DNA of 64,000 nucleotides from contig CM024759.1 of the NCBI GenBank assembly GCA_014218235.1, positions 11,424,712-11,488,711 of the forward strand, written 5' to 3'. This document shows, piece by piece, positions 22,401-34,900 of the stretch; position 1 is the stretch's first letter, and each line of letters starts with the position of its first letter. Origin of the DNA: Colocasia esculenta. Its lineage: Eukaryota; Streptophyta; Magnoliopsida; Alismatales; Araceae. The notes beneath the pieces are model-generated. The model was not told the DNA's origin. It searched no databases and saw only the letters and a list, made by a program, of their open reading frames with translations. The position numbers and the translations under genes were made by a program.

Positions 22401-22840
22401 TCCTAATTTCAACTCAATTAGGGTTACGAATTTCTGGGTATTTTTCTTGCTCCATTTTATTCTTGGGTCAAAAGTGATCTATTGGCCCAATTCCAATAGT
22501 GGGTCATCAATACATGATGTTGGAAGTCTCTCCAACATGTTTATTTAATTTATGATCGTGTTATATTTCTGTGTTAATGGTTTTCCGACTTAGTTTCCTA
22601 ATTTGGATGATTAGTCACGTTGTGACGTACACTTGACCAATAGGATTTTTTGTTGCACGAATTTCTTCGTGGAACACTTAGGAATAATGTTTGGAGTTGA
22701 TTTATAATTTTTACGGAATTTTACGATGTGATCTCTCACGTACGATAGTGGTACGTAAGTTCTACCATTTCAATAATACGAAAATTATTTATTTCTATTT
22801 ATTTAAAATTTTAAATTACTGAATTTTTCGGGGTGCTAGA
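19439..22840 (-). mobile_element. solo LTR (gypsy-like, group member 1)
   Basis: Starts TGTCACGTCTCG and ends in ttttcggggtgctaga, a mutated form of the GGTGCTACA end of its relatives. Flanks tatag (19434-19438) and tacag (22841-22845) are a 4/5 target duplication. It shares the agtagga-ttaatatctc block (near 19841) and a cgcgacgg-rich island (21180-21520) with the LTRs at 24187, 29070 and 40196. Its size of 3.4 kb and lack of any gag or pol fit a solo LTR of a long-LTR gypsy lineage (Tekay/Del-like, inference). The minus strand is preferred because the relatives start TGTAG and carry polyadenylation-like sequence at the other end. Confidence 0.7.
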
Positions 22841-22845
22841 TACAG

Positions 22846-23440
22846 TAACCAAGAGGTTTGAATCATACCATTTTTAAGAGTGACATGGCTCCGATGGAAT
22901 GGAAGTATGCTACTTTTAATCATAATAAAACTCGTAAATCAAGAGCATTTAATATAAGGCTATAATGGGTATAGTAAAAATCACATACATTGTTGATTCT
23001 TATGGCATAGATCATTTAATCATGCTTCATGAGTTTAAATGATTCCAACATGAAATAGGTCAAGTGCATCTTGGAATGTGATAGATTTATATGAAGTCAA
23101 ATCCTTCAATCATGGAAGGACAAGTGAAAACATTATTTTTGACATGGTAGATTTAGGAGACAAGGTCAACAAAGGAACATGTGCAACATAACCTTAAAAG
23201 ATGATATCATTCTTTATCTCATATATTTTAAGAGGCATAAAACTTATTGAGGCTTTTGTATACCTTGACTATGAAGAAAGATGAATCTAACAGTACAATC
23301 CCATAGTTAAAAGTGCTATTTTATGAAAAATAAAGGCTTTTGAAAGAGAGGTTCAAGTCACGGTCGTGGGTGTCAACACGTCTCAAGATGCACTTAGGTG
23401 ATAGGCTATGTTAAGGAAAAACATAACACTCAACTCTCAA
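22846..23440. other. no recognisable feature
   Basis: Moderately AT-rich, stops in all frames, no terminal repeats recognised. The left border of the copia LTR described next may lie anywhere in the last 150 bases. Confidence 0.5.
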
Positions 23441-24186
23441 GTGTGTGGCTGTAGTTGTGCCTTATCTCGAAGGCATGACTATAGTCGGTATCTGGCTAAT
23501 TAGCGTGTTTACATCACAGAAACCAGAATCCAGTGTAAAAATCAAAATACTCAAATGTACGAAGGATTCAAAAGGGGAAAACATGTATGAAACTCAAGGA
23601 CACATGTCAATAGACCCACAAATTAATGACAAAACTGACGATCGGTTGATCAAACTCTGATTTTCGGTCGATCGAATGTCCAAAGTTGATTGATTTGAAC
23701 TCTATGCTCCGGTCGATCGAACGTCCCAGTGAGCTCCGTCCAGAAGCCCAGAGTCAAACCATTGACCGAACTCCAATGAACAGTCGACTGAACTGACAAA
23801 GCAGTTCGATTGGTGAACATGGAGCATTCCAATTGGTGAACACAGAGCATTCCGATTGGTGCACACTCATCGATTAACATTGTGTGATCGACCTGAAGAA
23901 TGGTTGACTGATCTGAAGAAAATAGTCAACCGATTTCGTCTCGAAGTTTCCCATTTCAGCAAGACTCTTTCCTTGAGTGGGACTTTTGCCTTGTTTCGCA
24001 TAGAGACGACTCTCAGAGGACTTCCAAGGGTCTCTCAGTATAAAAGCAACCTTCTTGGAGAGAGAGGCACACCCTCCCATCTATACTACAAGGTTTTGGC
24101 TACAACTAGGGTTTTGGAGAGGCTATGCACAAGTTTCTAGCATGAAGCTTCAACCAGCATGTTTTCCAGGTGACCAAGAGCTGTGC
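23441..24186 (+). repeat. copia-type LTR, left part (interrupted by a solo LTR)
   Basis: Contains a cluster of ggtcgatcgaa words (23640-23930), analogous to the minisatellites of the other copia LTRs. A promoter (TATAAAAG, 24039-24046) and a leader with actagggttttggagagg follow. The sequence stops at 24186 where a 3.8 kb solo LTR is inserted, and resumes at 27959. The left border is approximate. Confidence 0.55.
24039..24046 (+). promoter_or_regulatory. TATA box of the interrupted copia LTR
   Basis: TATAAAAG in a GC-richer context (tctcagTATAAAAGcaacc), followed by a pyrimidine/purine-mixed leader; the expected layout of a copia U3/R boundary. Confidence 0.6.
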
Positions 24187-27100
24187 TGTAGTACCCAAAA
24201 AAATCCAATAATTTAAAAATATAGATAAATTGAAACTTTATCAATTAATAAATTCAAACTAGTCAAAAAGGTACGCATCATTATCGCATGCGTAAAAACC
24301 CATATAAAAAAATGACGTCAAAATAGTAGTTATACTTTAAATAATATTCTTTAATGACCCATCATGAAATTTGGGTATAAAAAATCATTTGGACCAAGTT
24401 TAAGAATTTATGCGACTTATTATCGTAATTAAGGAATAAGTCAGAGAACCCATTATTTTATGAGCTAAGGTGGATTATAAATTAAAATAAACATGTGGGT
24501 AGACTTTAAATAATATGGGTTGATAGCCCATTATGATATTTGGACCAATGGACAATTTTGGCCCATGAATAGATTCTTTAATAAGAGGATAATTAAAACT
24601 CATTAAGTGAATTAAGTACATGAGTTGTACAATTAAGCTCACATGAGTTATTGGGCCAAGAGTAAGAGCCCAAATGATGAAGGTTAGAAATATTGACATA
24701 AATAATATTAAATTAAATTGAAATAAGAAATTAATTGAATACGTGTGATAAATATATTTAATAAGAATAAAGGGTGAATAAATAGAATTTAATCAATATC
24801 CATTAAGATAAATTAGTAATGGGTTTTACTAACGGTCCTAACATGACTTATTGGGCCCAAGTATGAAGAGTCCATCATGTGATGGGAAATAATTAAGCCA
24901 AATTCGGAGTTAATTAATACATAAATTAAACAAGGGTAAGATAAATACTAAAAAGGATTAGAAATATCTTAAAAAGAGTCCTAAGCTTACCCTAACCCCT
25001 TGGCCACGAAATTGGCTCCCTTCCCAATCTTAATTAGGAGATAAAGGAGAGAAATTAGGTGATAAATAAGAAAAATTCAGATTTATTGGAAAGAAAGGAG
25101 TTTTAGAAAGAATGGACTCTTGTAGCAACCCATACACCTCTCATTCGGCCCTATCAACCCCTTAGAACGAGATTGGAGTTCTGGGAGACGAAGAGAAAGG
25201 CTGGAGGACGAAGGAGCAAGGTGGAGAAAGCTAGGAGCAAGGATTTTTCTATCTTCTTTTCGTCATCAAGCCCTAGGATTTCTTAAACGCGTGAAAGGTA
25301 GGCAATCTCTCAAGCTTAAACCGTGTAAAAATTACCCTAGGAAGCCTTCATGATCCTCTTCAAAATCCCTCTCATTTCGCCTAATTTTGTTCTTCCATGA
25401 GGACAAATTAAATGCCCAAACTTCTATTAATATGTTGTATCCGAACCATCATGTTTATGTTCAATCCTCGTTTGTACATGATCCCATGTCCTGAAACAAT
25501 TCTCATAAATACTACTTGATGTTAGCTTTCAAACGCCCCTATTTTCCCTAATTTCTATGTTGTATTCGTTGCTAATTAAATCGTTCTTTCATGACTGTAC
25601 ATGTTTTGGTCACTGAAATGTAACCTTATTAAAGCATGCACAAACCTTGTCTGTTTCTAAATTAGTCATGCCTGTTGGTAGATCTATGAGTCTACTTTCA
25701 TTTAAAACTAATTTCATGATTTTTGGACTATCGTGCGATTTTATATTGATTTTATAAGAGCACTATATCACACTTTGGAGGGAAGGACCAAGCCCAAAAA
25801 GGGGAAAACCCCTTTTTAAGGTCGGCCCGCACCTCTGAAGTCGCGACGGCCCGACCCGTTATGACCTTAGAGGAGTCGCAGTTGGCTGGACCATCATGAC
25901 ATGAACGCGACGGCCCATGCCGTCACGTTCCCAACAACCAAAGCAGGCCAGGCCGACCGGTTCGGCCGTCGTGCCAGGCTGCCCCGTCGCGACCTGAGTC
26001 GCGACGGAAACCCCTGTCGCGTTCTCTTGGCTATCGCGCCCAGACCCCCGTCGCGTCTTCAGATTTTTGGCTAGAATTGGTATTTGCCCTTATACCCCTA
26101 CTATTTGTGCCATCTGACTTTTTTTTAGACTTAATTAGACACTGTTAAGCATAGTATTGATCTGAACATTAGTCTTTTGTATTAATTACATAAAATAAAT
26201 TAAATAAAAGCCATGTGCACCATCTCTCATGCTCTCATGATCATTTTCATGTGAACACACTTAATAAAAACGTTTGCCATTAAACTCTATTAAATTACTC
26301 AACAATGTATGTGGTAATTAAGTGAAATTAATTACCTAATTTCCCTATTATTTAAATGAGACATCTCTTCATTTTATTCGCGTGATTTCTGCACTGTTAT
26401 TGCGTCCCTCTGCCTTCGAGCACTCAAGGCAAGACGGACATCGTTTCGTTACACACTTTCTCTTGGCATGGACCACCTCTCCATCGGGAATAATCTCGAC
26501 TGGACCAGGGACTCCTTATGAAGGCCTCCGTAAGTCTTCTTGGCTTTGGCGCACGTCCATTGCCGACAAGTTAGTTGTACCCTTAAAACCCGACACACTA
26601 TAGGGATCAGTATGATCCAAAATGGCCTTAGTGAATTCTCTCTTATCTTGTGATCACGCCGGACCATTTAGCCTGTGTTCGTAGCACGGCTAATGGGCGG
26701 ATGTGACTCCTACCTAACTGCCGGTACCCGACCTAGTGCCGTGCAACTGTTACTATCGTGGTTTTAACGTTGTTTTATGTTTATACCCCTATCTCATCTA
26801 CTAGCCTTGTACTCTCATCTATTCACGTTCACTCTACTATGTCGTCTATTCATCTAGTACTCTCTAGAGACTCTTGAGCTGTTGTGGCTCCTATTGCTTG
26901 TACTATACATGACTGTCTAGCGCCATAATATGGGTCCTGTGACCCTACTGACTCAAATGCATACTGTGCAGGGCACGGAGAGTGTCCGAGGGGCTCCAAT
27001 CTAGTCCTGAGGGCAGAGAGCCACCCAAAAATACCTGCAGGGGCTATTGACGGTGTTCTGCAATGCACCAGTTCTGACTAACTATATTGAATTGGCTAGA

Positions 27101-27953
27101 CATCTGACTATTATGCTATTACTATTAGTCTGAGGAGTTCAGACGTACTGTGATATTACTGTGCTATCACAAACTGTTACTATTAGTCTGAGGAGTTCAG
27201 GCGTACTGTGCTATTACTGTGCTAGCACTGATTGTTACTGAACGGATACTGTCCTAGAAGTGACTACTGCCGTATTCTACTAGTGCACCATTGTGCAACC
27301 ATACACGCTATCTCGTTACACGCTATCTTGTCATACACTATTTCGTTACACGCTATCTTGTCATACGCTATCTCATTACACGCTATCTCGTTATATGGTA
27401 AATTCTTTATCATCCTAGTTTTGCAATAATCTTGTGGAATGTTATATCATTCACTTGTTATCGTGAGCTATTTCTCTCTTGACTATACTTGATCATTCTC
27501 TCTAGTTAACCTGCTTTACAAGACATTAATCACTTAAATCATGCTTGTTTACATGAGATATTAAGTCCTACTGAGCGTTATCACTCACCCTTCGTTATTT
27601 GTTATATGTGTTTTAGGTAAGTCGGATGATGACCCTACGCACATCAACGGGAGTGGACTGGAGTGATGAGCGACCAGGAGTCATAGTGATGGAATGTCCT
27701 TAGAACCTTAGAGTTTAGTTAGATATTTGCTTAGTTATCCTTTCCAATGTAATTAAGTCATTGAGCCCTATGTTTTGGCTTTAAATTAGTGGTTGTAATA
27801 GTTTAGATGAATTATCAATAAAATGAGGAGTTTATTGCAATTATTGTTCATTAGATGCTCTGATATTTGCGAATGAATGCACAATTGTCGTTACCATACA
27901 TGTTGTTCATGCCTCCTCGATTTATTCCGCTGCTAAATTGGTGGGACATGACA
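24187..27953 (+). mobile_element. solo LTR (gypsy-like, group member 2)
   Basis: Begins TGTAGTACCC and ends GGGACATGACA. It is flanked by a perfect 5-bp target duplication, tgtgc (24182-24186 and 27954-27958), and has no internal genes, so it is a 3.77 kb solo LTR inserted in an older copia LTR. Near 25298 it has the block aaggtaggcaatctctcaag, shared with three other LTRs here. A GC-rich cgcgacgg island lies at 25830-26060. An aataaaatgaggag polyadenylation-like region near 27820 supports the plus orientation. It is the opposite-strand relative of the element at 29070. Confidence 0.88.
27125..27395 (+). repeat. two short tandem repeats inside the solo LTR
   Basis: A unit of about 58 bp beginning actattagtctgaggagttc occurs twice (27119 and 27177). 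At 27305-27395 the word cgctatctcgttaca is repeated about six times with small changes. Neither has coding meaning. Confidence 0.7.
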
Positions 27954-27958
27954 TGTGC

Positions 27959-28605
27959 TGCACCCTAGAAGGTCGTGGATTGTGGTCTACATTAGGCACA
28001 ACACTAGGAAGATCATTCGTAGAGTACGACTACGAGTTCTTCATCATGGAGTAAGTTTTCCATACCGGATCTACTCGTTTTGGATAGAGGGAATTCTTAT
28101 GCTCCTTGTTTGTGTTATTCTCTCCTTATTACAGGGTTTATTGGGTTTCCTATTTACACTTCAATCTGAACATTTATTGTGTGTTGTACTCGGCTTGTGA
28201 GCACATAGTTGGGTTGTCTCGTCCCTAAATACAAGGTAGGATTAGTGTTGTCCCCATGAAGCAACATTGTGTGTGTGGTTAGGGTTTATCGGCTTGTACC
28301 TAGGAAACAAGTTGGTGAAGAAATCCTCAAGGGGGTGTGCGCTAGTAGACGTAGGCGCACACGTGGTATTGCTGAACCACTCTAAAAATCCTCTGTATCT
28401 TATGGTTTGATTCTTTTTGTCTACCCCCATTCTACACACGCTAGGATGCAGTCAGTTTCATTGGTGTCGTCATCTAATTTATTATATTTCATTGTGCAAC
28501 TCATATGTTAGATTTGATTAATTGAGTTTAAATATGTACTTGTGAAAAAGTTTTTTTAATTTGGCGACAACGAATTCACCCCTCCCCTCTTGGTTGGTTA
28601 ATATA
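27959..28605 (+). repeat. copia-type LTR, right part
   Basis: Continuation of the LTR interrupted at 24186. The last 50 bases read aacgaattcacccctcccct and then cttggttgg, the usual end of copia U5 regions, and stop at about atataca (28605). The CACTA pseudogene begins immediately to the right. The exact border is an estimate. Confidence 0.55.
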
Positions 28606-28609
28606 CATG

Positions 28610-29069
28610 TGTCTATCAAATGCTCCATCGAATCAAAGAATGTGGGCGAAAATATCTTGTCTAACTTGCAAATAGTGGTGACCACACTCCATTTGATAGT
28701 TTGCACATCTTGAAACCTAAGTTCTGATGCACACAGAATCTTGAAAAACTGGCTCAACTCAGTCAATGCTCCCCATATAGGCTTTGACAACATGTCACAG
28801 AATATAATAGGTAACAACCTTTGCATGAACACATGGCAATCATGACTCTTCATTCCATATATTTTCCCCTTACTGACATTCACACAACAAGTAATGTTGG
28901 ATACATAACTGTCTGCGAATCTCAACTGTTTTAGCCACTAGCATACTTCATTAACTTGTCCACCTCCAAGCACATAAATTGCTTTAGGTTTAATTGATTT
29001 TCCATTTATTTCAACAAGTTCTAACTCTGGACATTTACAAAGCATGGACAAGTCCAAACATGCATTGTT
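28610..29069 (-). pseudogene. TNPD-type transposase pseudogene, downstream part
   Basis: On the minus strand this reads the DUF4218 region: LCKCPELELVEINGKSIKPK, then a stop, then LRFADSYVSNI, GKIYGMKSHDCHVFMQRLLP, IWGALTELSQFF and FFDSMEHLI. It aligns residue for residue with the copy at about 62620-63060 in this window. It is broken by at least one in-frame stop near 28936 and truncated after FDSMEHLI. Its upstream continuation lies across the solo LTR insertion at 32996. Confidence 0.85.
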
Positions 29070-32000
29070 TGTCATGCCCCGCCAATTTAGCAGCGAAATA
29101 AATCAGGGAGGCATGAACAACGAGTATGGTAATGAAAATTGCGCATACATTCGCAAATATCAGAGCAACTAATGAACAATAATTGCAATTAAAACTCATC
29201 ATTTTATTGATAATTTATTTAAACTATTACAACCACTAATTCAGAGCCAAAAAATAGGGCTCAATGACTTCATTACATTTGGAAATGATAACTAAGAAAC
29301 TAACTAAACTAACTCTAGGGTACTGGGGACAATCCATCGCTATGACTCTAGGATGCTCATCACTCCAGTCCAATCCCGTTGTTGTGTGTAAGGTCATCAT
29401 CTGACTTACCTGAAACACAATGACAAATAACGAAGGGTAAGCGATAACGCTCAGTAGGACTTAATATCTCGTGTAAACAAGCATGCTTTAAGTGATTAAT
29501 ATCTTGTAAAGTAGGTCAGCTAGAGAGAACGATCAAGTATAGTCAAGAGAGTAATAGTACAAGATAACACGTGAACGGTAATACATTTCAAAAGATTATT
29601 GCAAAACTAGGATGATAAAGAACTGTCCATGTAATGAGATAGCGTGTAACGAGATAACGTGTATGGTTGCACAATAGTGCACTAGTCACGATAGTAAGTA
29701 AAGCAAGTAACATGCGTTTGGTCGATCATTTTATCAACCACAAGTCAAGTATCATGTACAGGAATGTTTGTGAATTGTCTTAGATTAAATATTGATAGTC
29801 ATGCGTTTGGTATATGCCATCACCCGATCATTAGACCCCCGTGAGTTATAGCCTTTCAGGTGCTCCTCCCAAGGACCAGATCGGGCCCTTATTATGTTGC
29901 CTAGCATAGTCATGTTTGTTATCTTAGACAATCACAAAATGGCCAAGAGAGTACCAAGAATAGATGAGAGTAGTAGATGAACTAGACGAGAGTGTAGAGA
30001 GAACGTGAACAGATGAGAGTATCGAGATAGTAGATGAGACAGGGACATTTCCGTAAAAAGACGAGAAACACGCGATAGTAACGGTTGCACGGCACCAGGT
30101 CGGGTACCGGCAGTCTGGTAGAAGTCACAACCACCCACTAGCCGTGCTATGAACACAGGCTAGATGGTCCAGCGTGATTGCAAGATAAGGAGAGAACACT
30201 AAGGCCATGGATCGTACTGATCCCTAAGGTGTAACGGGTTTTAGGGTACAACTAGCTCGTTGACTAAGGACGTGCGCCAAAGCCAAGAAGACTTATGGAG
30301 GTCTTGACAAGGAGTCCCTGGTCCAGTCGAGAGTATTCCCGGTGGAGAGGTGGTCCAAGTCAAGAGAAAAGTGTGTAGAAAATAGGTCCGTCATGCCTCG
30401 AGTGCTCGAAGGCCGAGGGAAAACGGTAACGGTAGATAAAATGCGCGAGTCAAAACGGAAACAATTGTATTTAACAAAATAAGGTAATTTAGTCATTTAT
30501 TTCGCTAATTTACCGAATACATTATTGCAAAATTTATCAAGGTCAAATGGCAATTTACAATGTTATGTGTGTGAAAGTGTAAAGAAATCTTGAGGATATG
30601 ACAAGTCATGCTCACAGCTTCTAAATTATGAAAATTATTTAAATATTATTAAATAAAAATATTCAGGTCGATTATTAAGCTTAACAGTACATGGTTTAAC
30701 TTGTATAAGGGTTATATGACAATAAGACAGGGGTATATGCATAATATAAGGTTCTGGCCAAAATTTAAAGAAGGCGACGGGGGTTCCAGTCACGATCATG
30801 TCGCGACGGGGCTCATGGGCGCGTTAAGCAGCGTATCGCGATGGGGTATCCTGTCGCAGTTCAGGTCGCGGTGGTGCGGCCTGGCGCGACAGGCGAACCG
30901 GCCGGCCTGGCCCGGTTCGGGTTTGGGAACGCGGCGGCGAGGCCCGTCGCGTTAATGACGCGACGTGGAGGCCGACCGCGCCCCTCTTGTTATTGCGGCG
31001 TATCGCGCCGCCGCGATATCAGGGGCGGTCTGGGTTTTTCCCCTTTTTCCCAGGGCGAGTCCTCTATGATACAGGGACGTTCTAAATTCCATATAAAATA
31101 GCACGGTGATCTAAAAAGTACGAAACCAGTTTTAAACGAAAGTAGACATGTATATCTATCAACATGTACGATTAATTTGAAAATAGACAAGGTTTAGACA
31201 TGCATTGATCAGGTTACTTTTCGGTGACCTAAACAGGCGCAGTCAGAGTCCAATGAATTAATTAGAGATGTATACATGATGAAAAATTATGAAACTAGCG
31301 GCGTTTGAAAGCTAACATGTAGTAGTATTTATGATAATTTTATCATGGAATGATGTCAAGTTTGCATGAGGTTAAAAAGGAAACAAGGAGGGTCGAGTGC
31401 ACAGGTCTGATAGATATTCAAAGATTTAATTCTCCCTCATGGGAGATCAAAATCAAGCAAGACTAGGGTCGTTTGAAAGATAATAAGATGTAGTATATCT
31501 GAGAATTTTATCAAGGCATGAGAGAAAGTACACGTTGGGGATTATAGAAAACACAAGATCTCAGTTCATGGTAACAGCAGGACTTCATGAATTAAATTCG
31601 CCCAAATGGGTGAACGAAATACAACGAAACAATAGGTCTTTTGAAGAGGCACATGAAGGCTACCTAGGGTAATTATTTCACGATTTTATCTTGAGAGATT
31701 GCCTACCTTTCGTGGAAGAGATGAAAACCCTAGTTTGGTGACGAAAATGGAAAACCCTTCTTGCTCCAAGCCTTCTCCTTCCTTGCTCCTTGGTCTCCAG
31801 CTCTTCTCCTCGTTCTCCAGGGTTCCAGCCACGAAAATGTGTTGCTAGAGATGAAGTTTGAGGTGTTTAAGCTTGCTATTAGAGTCCATTCAACTCCAAC
31901 TCTTCTATGCTCCTTTAATTACGAATTTTCATAATTATCACATATTTTTCTTGCTATATCTATCTAATTGGGTAAGGGAGAGGCCTAATTTCATGGATAA

Positions 32001-32995
32001 TGGTTTAGGATAGGATTAGGACTCTTATTAAGATATATATGAGTCATATTAGTGTTTTAATGACCCCTTTTTAATTAAGAGATAATATAGTTACGAATTT
32101 CCCTATTTAATTTGGGTCTCTTTTATTTAACCCAATTGTCTCTCATCTAAATCCCAATTTTAGATTAGGATAGAGTCCTATTGGGTTAGACTAGGGTTAG
32201 GACTCTTTTTAAGATGATTAAGAGTTAAAATACTCATTATCCTAACCCTTTTCTATTTATTAATATTTTAAGTACGAATTTAGCTTAATTATCTCTCATC
32301 TCACGATGGATTCTTCATAATTGGGCCCAAAACTTTATGCTAGGACCATTAGTAAAACCCATTACTAATTTGACTTAATGGGTATTGATTTAATTCCAAT
32401 TATTCACCCTTTATCCTTATGTAAATCTATTTATCACACTTATTCAAGTAATTTCATATTTTTATTTCAATTAAATATTATTCATGCCAATATTTCTAAC
32501 CTTCATCATTTGGGCTCTTACTCTTGGCCCAATAACTCGTGTAAGCTTAATTGTACAACCCATGTACTTACTTTACTTATTGGATTTTTAATTATCCATT
32601 TATTAGAGAATTTATTCATGGGCCAAGATTGTCCATTGGTCCAAATATCATAATGGGCTATCATCCCATATTATTTAAAGTCTACCCACATATTTTTTTT
32701 TATTTATAATCCACTTTGGGTCATAAAATAATGAGTTCTTCGACTTATTCCGTAATTATGCTAATAAGTCGCATAAATTCTTAAACTAAGTCGAAATGAT
32801 TTTTCTATGCCTAAATTTCATGATGGATCATTAGAGAACATTATTTAAAGTGTAATTATTATTTTTACGAAATTTTTATAGGGGTTTATACGCATGCAAT
32901 AATGATGCGTACCGTTTTAACTAATTAAATTTATTAATTGATAAAATTTTAATTTATCCATAATTTTTAATTAATAGATTTTTCGAGGTACTACA
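29070..32995 (-). mobile_element. solo LTR (gypsy-like, group member 3) inside the transposase pseudogene
   Basis: On the plus strand it starts TGTCATGCCCC and ends GGTACTACA. Flanks ttgtt (29065-29069) and ttgtc (32996-33000) are a 4/5 target duplication. Removing the element rejoins the transposase reading frame (FNTIIDIKGKTKDN, then LDLSMLCKCPELE), which proves the insertion point. At 3.93 kb without genes it is a solo LTR. It carries the gattgcctacctt block near 31690 and the cgcgacgg island at 30770-31030. Its ends match those of the element at 24187 in reverse orientation. Confidence 0.88.
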
Positions 32996-34720
32996 TTGTC
33001 GTTGTCCTTTGTTTTACCTTTTATGTCTATAATGGTGTTGAACACATAATCAAATTATCATTCTTCTCGATATGCATGACGTTCAGATTATGCCGCACAA
33101 GAAGAGTTGACTAATAAGGAAACTCCCAGAAAATACTTTTCTTTACCTAGTTGTAATGCTTCCCAAATTTAGGGAGTTGTGTACTACCCATCAGTTGTGT
33201 TATATTTGGTAAGTTTTATACCTGTGCTGTCATATGTCGACCTGACAACCGCTCTAAATCAGCTTCATCAATTTCCATTTCTTCTTTAAGAATGAGTCTT
33301 TTTGTCTTCTAAGAGGATGATCCTTTTGCAAAAACTGTCAATGGCAATCAAACTAACATGACTTCCCACCATGTTTAAGTATAAATGATTTGTTATTGTC
33401 TATACAATAAAGACATTCTAGCCTCCCATGTGTGCTCCAACCAAATAGCATTCTATGTGTAGGGAAATCACTTATCTTCCACAACATTGCAGCCCTCCTG
33501 GAAAAAGTTTACTTTCTAGATACATCAGAAGTATTGACTCAATTAGTCCATAATAATTTCAGCTCATCAATTAATGTTCTAAGATACATGTCTATATTAA
33601 TTGTAGGATGTTTTAGACTAGGAATCAGTAAGGAGAGAAATAAATTCTCTCACTTCATGCACATACTCTGCGGAAGGTTGTATGGTGTCATGAACACTGA
33701 CCAACTGGAGTAAGAAGCCATTGAACCTCCAAATAGGTTGAATCAGTAGTGCAAAAACTCAACCTCACATTACACAACTGCCTTGAGAAGGTAGGATGAG
33801 CGTGGTTGAAGTGAGTCCAAACATCAACATCTGCATGATGACTAATTAAATCTTCACAACGACATACTCTTTCCGCTTTCTATCTTATATGTCGAGCTAT
33901 CTTTGAGGGCATATACATCAACTGTAGTCTAGGTGTGAGAGAAAAATATCACAATGACGTATACAGTATGTCCTTTGGCTTCAAATTGTCCCCTTCTTTA
34001 AGTTTGAATCTATCATGATGGCAAATATAACATGATATCTTATCTGCATCCTCTTTGTAATATATCATACAATGGTCAGGACATGCATCTACTATCACAT
34101 ATCCAAGTCCTAACTCATTGACCATCTTTTTGGCACTGTAAAAGTTTGGAGACAGTTCTCATCTCGAGGCAACATACTCTTTATGATGAGGAGGAGATGA
34201 TCAAAACAACTCTCATTGATATGGAATTCAAATTTCAAGTTTAGCAATTGTGACATCATAGACAACCGAGTGTATTTTTGACAACTATTCAACAATGGCT
34301 CATCAGCATCTTTAAGTAACTGATAAAGCCTTTCAATTGTCTTATTCGACACTTCTTTAGCGTATATAGGATCCTCATAAATATTGAAAGTGAGACCAAC
34401 GACATCTACAACCATATCTACGTATACGTACTTGTGCCTTCCAAATTAGTAGGCTCGTCCGACCAAAGGTCCTCACCATGACATGTTTAATTTATATAAC
34501 CTTCGACAAATTCTTTTCTGTATAAATGATGCTGAACCTCCCATGGTGAAATCTACTTCAAATGTTTACAAATTCTACACGGCATTGGATGAAACTCTTG
34601 TTGTCTATTGCTGCACTTGGATTACCCAATACAAACTGAATGAAAGTCTCAACTCTAGCTCTAAAATTTATAGACAACAGTTGGTCAACTATTCTATAAT
34701 ACATCCATGAACGGTCTGTA
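32996..34720 (-). pseudogene. TNPD-type transposase pseudogene, upstream part
   Basis: On the minus strand, read from 34720: a Transpos_assoc start (DRSWMYYRIVDQ, FIQFVLGNPSAAID), then LYQLLKDADEPLL and CFDHLLLIIKSMLP. Transposase_21 pieces follow (ACPDHCMIYYKEDADKISCY, HPTFSRQLCNVRL, YLVGAHMGG), ending in VFNTIIDIKGKTKDN at the insertion point. Many stops and frame changes make it clearly dead. It parallels the transposase at 60872-62600. Confidence 0.82.
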
Positions 34721-34900
34721 GATTTTTTTTCCTCTATTCTTATCAAATATTAATACACAAATAACTTTAAAATTTAAACTCAGAAAAATAAGTATGATTA
34801 TTTTTCTCACATCGTTCGAGTTAGATAAAATGAACAAGAAGGACACATCATTTAGATTATCACTTTTTAACTCATCCATGAAGGATTGATCGCACGATCA

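Larger units (their letters stand above)
28606..34900 (-). mobile_element. degenerate CACTA (En/Spm) element, minus strand
   Basis: Homology to CACTA transposase runs on the minus strand from about 34720 to 28610 and is split by the solo LTR at 29070-32995. The C-terminal part and both termini are missing; the coding homology ends abruptly at about 28610, next to the copia LTR. The copy is old, with many stops and frameshifts. Confidence 0.8.

Noticed and set aside
33432..33713. 93-codon plus-strand frame
   Set aside because: It is antisense to the Transposase_21 region of the minus-strand CACTA pseudogene.
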